From Chloroflexota bacterium (GTDB taxonomy: Bacteria > Chloroflexota > Dehalococcoidia > Tepidiformales > Tepidiformaceae): a stretch of 11,607 nucleotides of DNA. This document shows positions 5,969-11,607 of the stretch, piece by piece. The position numbers and the translations under genes were made by a program. The notes beneath the pieces were generated by a model. That model worked only from the letters and a program-made list of their open reading frames with translations, was not told the origin of the DNA and did not search any database. Position 1 is the stretch's first letter; every line of letters begins with the position of its first letter. The stretch covers positions 1-11,607 of the forward strand of contig JAKALX010000079.1 in NCBI GenBank assembly GCA_021823905.1. The letters run 5' to 3'.

Positions 5969-8932
5969 TCATTCCAACCTACCGGAATCCCACATCTCAG
6001 CCAGCTCAGATAGCCGATCTCTTACTTGACCGCGCGCCTCCTCTGCGATCTCCAGAAGGGACTCAGTGTCTCCAGTAGGAAGCCATCCTTTCAACGCCGA
6101 ACAAAACCTCACCCGACCGGCTGTCGTGCGGAACTGTTTCAATCCGGAGCGAATGTCTGCCGTCGAACCCGGCCGTACTGACGAACTAAGGCGCATACCA
6201 ACGAGGCGTCGCTCGTCTACTACCGCGAAAACGCACCAGCGGAATCCTACAAATCCTATGGCCGCCGCAGTCGCTACCACTAAAACAACACCACGCCAAG
6301 TCCCGCCTGCTCTAGCGAAACTCAAGATCGGAGACGGAATCCCGAACGAAACAGGGCTAACTGAACCTAACCAATCGACTACGGTCGAACCTACGCCGGT
6401 GAATATCAAAAGCGTTTCCACCACAAACATTACCAACCACACAACCGTCCACCGCGCGCTCAGGCCGAACACGGTCCACCGCAATCGCCTTGCTTCGTTG
6501 GTCAACAAGTTGCTGACCACGACGACTACAACTGTCACGATGAGAGTGATGACTGCTAGCGCAGACCGGTGAACTGAAAGAACGAACATGCTCGCGACTG
6601 CAAGTGTTAGATAGCCATGCCACAACACGTCGAATCTAGAATCGCGAAGCACGATGGGGAATACTCGCGCGGCGATAGAAACTTCTTGATGACGCTTCGC
6701 GATGAAGTCGCCTGAACCGACACCGACACTTCGCGGTTTCCAAAACCTCGTCACGTTCAGCCAATTGCAAATGACGAACGCGAATATCACTAGTGCACCC
6801 AACACAATGAATCGGAAGGACTCCGAAACCAGCCAAACAAGTGACAAAGCAATAAAATTGCAGAGGAACAACAACGACCAAAAGTACATCATGCGCAGCC
6901 GCCGCACCTCCGGACGTAACCATGCCGCGGAAGATGCCATCGCGAGAAATTTATCGAGGTCCAATAACAACGCGAATGACGCGAACGCACTCATGAAGAA
7001 AGAAGAGACTGAACGACTAATTGTCGGCGTCGGCGTCGATACGTAATTGCACGCCAACACAGTGTATTCAGATAACCACGCGGAATTCTCTAGGAATGCG
7101 CGTTCGACGACAATATTAGTCAAGGCGTCCGATGCTACGATCACACTTTCCACACAGCGCTTTCGGTCGAGCAACGTGCCGACCGAAAATTGTTCCAATA
7201 TCAACTTACCGACAGTCGCTCTGAACGAATCGGAGAGCGCGTCTAAACGCGCTCGGAAACCATCGCGAAGTACCGATAGCGCCTCCAAGGCCCGCCTGTG
7301 CGACAACGTGCGAGCTGGTTCGCCGATACCGAAGTTTATTGCCATCCCGAGCGCATCAATAAAAGGCTCAAGCTCCACTTCGGCCTGAACTTGACAAATC
7401 AGCACCAATATCTCCCGCCAGCGGTCGTCTTCCACTATTCGCTCAGTGGGTACATCGTCATTGTGTGCTAGCATATACGTCGCTGCGAAGTATTCTTGAA
7501 ACCGCCGGTGGGCGAACTCGAATTCTCTGACGCCCCCTTCTTCGTCGGTGCGAAGCGTCCCCAGGCGGCAGTAGGCCAAAGCGCGGAACATAGTCATGGC
7601 TCGTGATCGAGAGGGCCGGCTCGGCATTCCTGATGTGAGTAGCCTCGAATCCATGGAGGTGGCTGGCTTGACACCGCCCGTCATCGCGAACGCCGCCTCG
7701 CTAGCGAATTCCAGTAGCGCAGCAGGTGTGGTGTGGAACCGTTGCAAGAATACTGCGTCCTGCTGGGACCGCCGAGCAACGAATTGCTGTAACAAAGCGA
7801 ACTTGTTCGGCGGAAGAAGAACGGATGAAGGTTGATCGCTACTTGGGAACTCTGAGTTGCTACCCAGTTGGGCAGCTGCATAGTCAATCATAAGACTCAG
7901 GTAAAACGGATTATTCGCCAAAGCCGCCCACTGCTGCGACGGCAGTAGTTGAGCCCAGAGACGGTCGCCTGCGGCGGACGGCATCGACCTAGCTATGGCC
8001 TCCCGGATACGCTGTGGGGACAGGGGGCGAATTACCAACCTCTGGCCCACAAACCTGGCTGAGGGGCTCCGATACGGGCGCGAGGCCACGACACCTCGAC
8101 ATTTTCCACTGGAGATAATGTAACTCTCGATAACTTCCGAATAGATATCAATAGTGTTTGCGCCAGATGTGCCAGCATCGATCACGGCCGGAATTTCGTC
8201 AAATGAATCGAAGAGGAAGAATAGCTGACCATTAATCCGCAAAGACTCGAACTGTTGGTCAAGGAAGTCTTCTATAAGCCTGTCCGCACCATTCGTCAAG
8301 GAAGTACGCAGCCACGCGCCAAACGCGGCGACAGTCATGCGGGTGGGAGATAACGTCAAATATTTGAGGTCGACCAATATGGGAATCACAACTTTAGAGC
8401 GTGACTGATTCCGGGCACGGGTCGCGAGGATGCCATATAAGTGTCGTAGCGACACCGATTTCCCTGTTCCCGGATCGCCCAAGACGAGAGACGTACGATG
8501 CTCAGTCCGGTCAATTGCGGCGATCAAGTTGCGAGCGACATAGACTCGTGACTTTGGTGGTGCCAGTGCGCGTTTGATCCAAAAAAGCGATCGTTGAGAG
8601 CCAATACTTTGGAAATCATAGGAGCTTTCAACTCGGACGGTCGCTTCGAGGTCTACGTAAGCATTGTCACTCCATTGCACCCGCCGATTAGCGCGCTCTA
8701 CTGTGACGAGTTGGGCGTCCAAAAATGTGTCTTTTAGCGCTATAAAGCGATAGTCAGCAGGATCCTTTGGGTGGCCAAGGGCGGCCGAAACGGCGGAGGA
8801 AAGCACTCGACCAACCCATGGCAGAACGCCAAGCCACTTGGCAAAGGCGAGGACGAAGACAACTACGAGCGTCCAAGCTGGTAGTTCTTGCACCGGGACA
8901 CGAGCTAGGATCTTGTCAATTAAGCTGTCCAC
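5969..8932 (-). CDS. Membrane-anchored NACHT-domain STAND NTPase with multi-TM C-terminus; putative antiphage defence protein
   Basis: The 987-residue protein has an N-terminal membrane segment (about 19-40) and a pre-NACHT region with YVDLEATV (92-99). The ATPase core follows: Walker A GDPGTGKS (152-159), Walker B FFLFDSFDE (238-246; Ser in place of the usual Gly of 'DGhDE') and ASRPYR (283-288), the Arg strand after Walker B. The motif FEFAHRRFQEYFAA (471-484) is typical of the NACHT C-terminal arm. A helical region (about 500-640) leads to about six membrane segments near 681-702, 706-725, 771-789, 790-808, 828-848 and 881-904, then a charged helical tail. NACHT proteins are ATP-driven oligomerising switches; bacterial members (bNACHT, Avs relatives) include antiphage systems, so the membrane block is a likely effector. 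GAGG lies five bases before the GTG start. G+C is clearly lower than in flanking genes, a sign of transfer. There are no long LRR, TPR or WD repeats. The immune role is inferred. Confidence 0.85.
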   Translation of the reverse strand: MDSLIDKILARVPVQELPAWTLVVVFVLAFAKWLGVLPWVGRVLSSAVSAALGHPKDPADYRFIALKDTFLDAQLVTVERANRRVQWSDNAYVDLEATVRVESSYDFQSIGSQRSLFWIKRALAPPKSRVYVARNLIAAIDRTEHRTSLVLGDPGTGKSVSLRHLYGILATRARNQSRSKVVIPILVDLKYLTLSPTRMTVAAFGAWLRTSLTNGADRLIEDFLDQQFESLRINGQLFFLFDSFDEIPAVIDAGTSGANTIDIYSEVIESYIISSGKCRGVVASRPYRSPSARFVGQRLVIRPLSPQRIREAIARSMPSAAGDRLWAQLLPSQQWAALANNPFYLSLMIDYAAAQLGSNSEFPSSDQPSSVLLPPNKFALLQQFVARRSQQDAVFLQRFHTTPAALLEFASEAAFAMTGGVKPATSMDSRLLTSGMPSRPSRSRAMTMFRALAYCRLGTLRTDEEGGVREFEFAHRRFQEYFAATYMLAHNDDVPTERIVEDDRWREILVLICQVQAEVELEPFIDALGMAINFGIGEPARTLSHRRALEALSVLRDGFRARLDALSDSFRATVGKLILEQFSVGTLLDRKRCVESVIVASDALTNIVVERAFLENSAWLSEYTVLACNYVSTPTPTISRSVSSFFMSAFASFALLLDLDKFLAMASSAAWLRPEVRRLRMMYFWSLLFLCNFIALSLVWLVSESFRFIVLGALVIFAFVICNWLNVTRFWKPRSVGVGSGDFIAKRHQEVSIAARVFPIVLRDSRFDVLWHGYLTLAVASMFVLSVHRSALAVITLIVTVVVVVVSNLLTNEARRLRWTVFGLSARWTVVWLVMFVVETLLIFTGVGSTVVDWLGSVSPVSFGIPSPILSFARAGGTWRGVVLVVATAAAIGFVGFRWCVFAVVDERRLVGMRLSSSVRPGSTADIRSGLKQFRTTAGRVRFCSALKGWLPTGDTESLLEIAEEARGQVRDRLSELAEMWDSGRLE

Positions 8933-9425
8933 CTAAACCTCAAGCGTCGGCAACCTCTCATTGCTTGTGTGAGGCACGCACTTTGATCATCGGTAGGTGC
9001 CGCTGCCGTCCGTTCAACGGGATGAGGATGCATGTGTTCGGTGGCGAAGGTTCGGGTCCGGGAGTCAGAGCCGTCGATCAGCGTGAGTGACCGCGTGGAC
9101 GCCTGGTCTCGCCGGATAGGCTCTTGAAGGTTGCGGGACGGCGAATCTGGGAAACACTTAGTACGCATGCAAAGTCCCAGTTCTACAAGCGAAGTTCCCT
9201 ATTTCGGGAGACGCCCTGCGGAAGAGTAGTTAACGCGGGCGGAGTGGGCAAGTGTATGTTCAAGGGCGAGTCAGGTCGCAACGCCGGAGGCGGCAGGCGC
9301 GAGCAGTATTCGGCTCATCGTATACGGTACTGCCAGGAACCAGGTTATTTCAGGCTCACCGCGCTCTGGCCGTAGGGTCGCCGACCGACCGACTCTCGTT
9401 TGTTCGCACGGGCGACCGCAGCATC
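8933..9425. other. Gene-poor divergent intergenic region, probable island boundary
   Basis: About 490 bp separate the divergent NACHT and dehydratase genes. The open frames here have Arg/Gly-rich, family-less translations and are not supported. It must hold both promoters, but no convincing -35/-10 pair was found. Visible structure: an inverted repeat CTGGGA (9147-9152) / TCCCAG (9175-9180) with a 22-base loop, a short hairpin TCCC/GGGA (9196-9209), and the 8-bp palindrome CGTATACG (9319-9326) flanked by CAGTA (9304-9308) and TACTG (9328-9332). No tRNA, integrase or transposase remnant was seen. Confidence 0.4.
8938..8941 (-). promoter_or_regulatory. Ribosome binding site supporting the GTG start of the NACHT gene
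   Basis: On the - strand TTGAGGTTTAG precedes the GTG at 8930-8932, with GAGG five bases from the start codon. This supports the chosen start, which also places the membrane anchor directly at the N-terminus. Confidence 0.55.
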
Positions 9426-9974
9426 ATGTCCTCGGCAGCGGACCGGACGTTTGGCGCTTCGTATCTTCTATCCCACGCACGCATTGAGCGCCACCCGATC
9501 CCCGCGTACATTCGTCTCGTGCCAGACGAATCATTGTTGACGGACGAAATTCGCGCGCTCGTTGGCCACCGGACCGAGCTTGGCCCGGCGACGATCACGC
9601 TACGCCTCGTGCAGCGCGCCACGGAAGTCTTCTACGGTCATCCCGGCCGCGACTACGCGCAGGGCGAGGAGGTGCCCGGCTACGTCATCTCCGCGCTCGA
9701 CCCCGAGATCGACCCGCCCGAGATGCCGAAGCTGCTCCCCCAGGGAATTCTCATCAGCAACGAGTGGGCCTTCGAACGTTATCCACGGCTGGGCGAGACG
9801 CTCGTCGTCACCTCCAGCCTGGCGAACATCTCCGAACGATTCGGGGGACAGTTCGGCTACAGCCTCGACTTCCGAACCGAGACCGAGTACCGCGCCACGA
9901 ACGGTGATCTCGTCGCCACCAGCTCCACCAACATGATGCAGTACGACGCCTCGGCGGCGAGGAGCAGCGAATGA
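9426..9974 (+). CDS. MaoC/FAS1-like dehydratase, N-terminal-type hot-dog protein
   Basis: The protein has 182 residues. The N-terminal 45 residues are helical, then a hot-dog fold runs from about 55 to 175 (TITLRLVQRATEVFYG; helix region FERYPRLGETLVVTS; strands SERFGGQFGYSLDFRTETEYRATNGDLVATSS). The pattern 'PRLGExLxVxSxLxxIxERxG...xxxxTEYxxxxGxxVAxxxxT' is that of MaoC_dehydrat_N / FAS1-like dehydratases, which lack the hydratase-2 catalytic motif and pair with a second MaoC subunit. The paired enzyme acts on 2-enoyl/3-hydroxyacyl-CoA. Its stop overlaps the next gene by 4 bp (ATGA), so the two are translationally coupled and probably form a heteromer. The frame is open upstream to 9252, but that extension is Arg-rich and not family-like; ATG 9426 gives a normal length, though without a strong ribosome binding site. 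Confidence 0.75.
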   Translation: MSSAADRTFGASYLLSHARIERHPIPAYIRLVPDESLLTDEIRALVGHRTELGPATITLRLVQRATEVFYGHPGRDYAQGEEVPGYVISALDPEIDPPEMPKLLPQGILISNEWAFERYPRLGETLVVTSSLANISERFGGQFGYSLDFRTETEYRATNGDLVATSSTNMMQYDASAARSSE

Positions 9975-10387
9975 CCGTCGACGCCGCGAATCTGCACGAA
10001 GGCGACGAGCTCCCGGCGCTCGAGCTCACGCCCACCATCGCCCAGGCCGTCCGTTATTGCGCGATCAACTGGGTCTTCCCGGAATTCTTCTTCGACCCAG
10101 ACTTCGCGAAGTCCGTCGGGATGCCCGGCACGATGGTTCCCGGACCCCTCAAGCTCGGCCTCATCTACCGCGCCATCGACGAATGGCTCGGCGGCGCCGG
10201 CTTCATCCGCCAGGTTCGCGCCGCTCATCGCCGGCCCGACCTTGCGAAACACCCGATTGTCATCGCCGGCCGTGTCGCACGCGTCTACGACGAGGCGGGC
10301 AAGCGCCGAGCCGACCTCGAGATGGCGGTCATCAACGAGGACGGTCAGCCATCCGTCCGTGGGTTCGCCGTCGTCGAGTTCAAGTAG
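9971..10387 (+). CDS. MaoC-like dehydratase subunit with altered hydratase motif
   Basis: This 138-residue single hot-dog protein is the usual partner length. Residues 28-62 (RYCAINWVFPEFFFDPDFAKSVGMPGTMVPGPL) align with the hydratase-2 region 'xYxxxxGDxNPIHxDPxFAxxxGxPGxxVPGxL'. The downstream DPDFA, PGTMVPG and central-helix features are kept. By this alignment the catalytic Asp is V35 and the catalytic His is F40, so both are missing. The C-terminal strands (VIAGRVARVYD, RADLEMAVINEDGQ) are normal. It is coupled to the preceding dehydratase gene by an ATGA overlap. Either this pair uses other residues, acts on another acyl-thioester reaction, or is a non-hydrating binding complex. Fold is well supported; activity is uncertain. 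Confidence 0.75.
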   Translation: MTVDAANLHEGDELPALELTPTIAQAVRYCAINWVFPEFFFDPDFAKSVGMPGTMVPGPLKLGLIYRAIDEWLGGAGFIRQVRAAHRRPDLAKHPIVIAGRVARVYDEAGKRRADLEMAVINEDGQPSVRGFAVVEFK

Positions 10388-10433
10388 CGGAGATCCCGGC
10401 CGGCCGCTAGACTCGGGCGCTCATCCCCCGCCC

Positions 10434-10437
10434 GAGG
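10434..10437 (+). promoter_or_regulatory. Ribosome binding site selecting a TTG start
   Basis: GAGG lies six bases before TTG 10444. An overlapping GTG at 10437 is out of frame, so this site supports the unusual TTG start of the hydrolase. Confidence 0.5.
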
Positions 10438-10443
10438 TGACTC

Positions 10444-11379
10444 TTGGATCCACAGGTCGAAGCGCTTTTCCAGATGATGGCCGCCCAGGCCGAGGCAACC
10501 GGCTCGCCGCCGCTGACCTCGCTTCCCGCCGACGTGGCGCGCGCGGGCGCCGAGATGTCGTTCCAGGCGTTCAACCAGCCGATGCCCGAGGGCGTCGCCA
10601 TCACCGACCGCGTGATTCCCGGACCCGCCGGGACGATCCCACTCAAGGTGTTCCGCCCGGAAGGCGCCACTGGCACGTTGCCGCTGCTCGTCTTCATCCA
10701 CGGCGGCGGCTGGGTCATCGGCAGCCCGGAGACCCACAAAAAGCTCTGCGCCGAGCTTTCGCTTGGCGCCGGAATCGCCGTGGCCAGCGTGCACTACCGT
10801 CTCGCGCCGGAACACCCGGCCCCGGCCGCGCTCGACGACTGCGTCGCCGCCATTCGCTGGTGCGTCGAGCACGCCACCGAGCTCGGCGCCGACGCCACCG
10901 ACTTCGCGATCGGCGGCGACTCCGCGGGAGGTAACCTCACGGCCGCCGCCTGCCTTCGCCTGCGCGACGAAGGTGGTCCGCAGGCGAAACTGCAGCTCCT
11001 CCTCTACGGCGCATTCATCCTGAATCCCGACACTGAATCGTGCCTGGCCAACGCCGAAGGCAAGATCCTCACCCGCGACTCGATGGTCTGGTTCATCAAC
11101 CACTACCTCTCCGGCGGCGCCAGCCTGACCGACCCCTACATCGCGCCGATCCACGGCAACCTCCGCGGCCTCCCGCCGGCCCGGCTTATCGTGGGAACAC
11201 TCGACCCGCTGCTCGACGACTCACGGGCGTTCTCAGCAAAGCTGACGGCCGCCGGCGTGCCGAACACCCTGAGCGTCTACCCGGACATGCCGCACGTGTT
11301 CCTCCAGCTCTCGTCCATGCTCGACGGCGGCAAGCAGGGCGTCGCCGAATGCGTGCAGGCGCTGCGGGCAAGGCGCTAG
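10444..11379 (+). CDS. HSL-family alpha/beta hydrolase (carboxylesterase/lipase type)
   Basis: The 311-residue length is typical of the hormone-sensitive-lipase (family IV) esterases. The oxyanion-hole motif HGGGW is at 86-90. The nucleophile elbow GDSAGG is at 158-163 with Ser160, the acid is D254 in GTLDPLLDD, and the His is H284 in MPHVF, so the catalytic triad is complete. YRLAPEHPAPAALDD (118-132) is another family signature. No signal peptide or membrane segment is seen, so it acts in the cytoplasm on short acyl esters; the natural substrate cannot be read. It follows the MaoC pair by 56 bp on the same strand and may belong to the same acyl/ester catabolic unit. High G+C and smooth codon use mark it as resident chromosome. 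The TTG start is chosen for the upstream GAGG. Confidence 0.9.
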   Translation: MDPQVEALFQMMAAQAEATGSPPLTSLPADVARAGAEMSFQAFNQPMPEGVAITDRVIPGPAGTIPLKVFRPEGATGTLPLLVFIHGGGWVIGSPETHKKLCAELSLGAGIAVASVHYRLAPEHPAPAALDDCVAAIRWCVEHATELGADATDFAIGGDSAGGNLTAAACLRLRDEGGPQAKLQLLLYGAFILNPDTESCLANAEGKILTRDSMVWFINHYLSGGASLTDPYIAPIHGNLRGLPPARLIVGTLDPLLDDSRAFSAKLTAAGVPNTLSVYPDMPHVFLQLSSMLDGGKQGVAECVQALRARR

Positions 11380-11417
11380 GCTCCAGGGATCGACAGCCCG
11401 CACGAGAGGTTCGATCG

Positions 11418-11607
11418 CTACTCCGCCCGCGCGGTTGCCGCTTCCCGGGCTTTGCGCATCGCATCCATCTGCTGCTTCACGTCCGGCGGCAGCTCCTTGC
11501 CGGCGTCGCTGAACGCCTTCACCTGCGCGGCAGCGGTCTTGCCGAAGACCTGCGTGAGGTTCTGCTCGATCCAGTCGCGGTTGTCCTCGATCACCGAAAT
11601 CTGCCCC
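11418..11607 (-). CDS. C-terminal end of an unidentified protein (partial)
   Basis: On the - strand a frame is open from the window edge to a TAG at 11418-11420, giving 62 residues that begin GQISVIEDNRDWIEQNL and end with the charged helical stretch QQMDAMRKAREAATARAE. The codons strongly favour G/C in third position, as in the neighbouring genes. The sequence looks like the helical C-terminus of a soluble protein. I do not recognise the family. It converges on the hydrolase gene with only 38 bp between the stop codons. Confidence 0.6.
   Translation of the reverse strand, partial: GQISVIEDNRDWIEQNLTQVFGKTAAAQVKAFSDAGKELPPDVKQQMDAMRKAREAATARAE

Noticed and set aside
9045..9070. T-arm-like sequence GGTTCGGGTCC suggesting a tRNA or attachment site
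   Set aside because: The stem around the 7-base loop does not pair, and no matching acceptor or anticodon arm lies about 50 bases upstream.
9252..9425. N-terminal extension of the first dehydratase to the ATG at 9252
   Set aside because: The extension is Arg-rich with no resemblance to the family, and ATG 9426 gives a normal-length hot-dog protein.
11388..11416. GATCGA/TCGATC inverted repeat as a bidirectional terminator between convergent genes
   Set aside because: The stem is only 6 bp with a 17-base loop and no T tract, too weak to call.
1..11607. CRISPR array, rRNA, tRNA or insertion sequence
   Set aside because: No regularly spaced repeats, no recognisable RNA gene and no transposase-like frame were seen on either strand.

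Overview
The window is G+C-rich bacterial DNA with tightly packed genes. GTG and TTG starts are used and start-stop overlaps are common. The lipoprotein style (an Ala/Thr-rich linker after a beta domain) and the paired MaoC-type acyl dehydratases suggest Chloroflexota (Dehalococcoidia-like) or a deep Actinomycetota lineage. This is inference from composition and protein style, not a firm assignment.

Region 1 (1-4878, + strand) is a compact accessory cassette. It starts with the tail of an upstream gene, then a small nucleoside-deoxyribosyltransferase-like protein, a protein with a central helix-turn-helix, a Zn-ribbon/HNH-like protein, and a family B DNA polymerase with a complete DEDDy-type 3'-5' exonuclease and palm motifs A, B and C. 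The polymerase is split into two frames: conserved C-terminal sequence continues in the +1 frame from about 3810, so the two reading frames (1698-3878 and 3847-4878) are one gene broken by a frameshift. The second part carries family-typical C-terminal sequence and a terminal HTH-like segment. No integrase, Cas1 or terminal protein is visible, so this looks like the replication module of a mobile or once-mobile element.

Region 2 (4743-5893) holds a small XRE regulator on the - strand that overlaps the polymerase end antisense by 136 bp, and a divergent + strand lipoprotein. Between them is a perfect 14-bp palindrome (5028-5041) containing TATACT on both strands. It is a likely operator and shared promoter core.

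Region 3 (5969-8932, - strand) is one large gene of visibly lower G+C. It encodes a 987-residue STAND NTPase: an N-terminal membrane anchor, a NACHT ATPase core (Walker A, Walker B, Arg-containing sensor strand and the FAHRRFQEYFAA-type motif after the core), and about six C-terminal transmembrane segments. This is the best candidate for an undescribed system: a NACHT immune receptor with a membrane effector, probably acting against phage as a single gene.

Region 4 (9426-11607) looks like ordinary chromosome. It has two overlapping MaoC/FAS1-type hot-dog dehydratase genes (the second lacks the usual hydratase-2 Asp/His), an HSL-family alpha/beta hydrolase with an intact catalytic triad, and the C-terminal end of a - strand gene of unknown function. 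A gene-poor stretch of about 490 bp (8933-9425) separates the accessory genes from this block and probably contains the island boundary.
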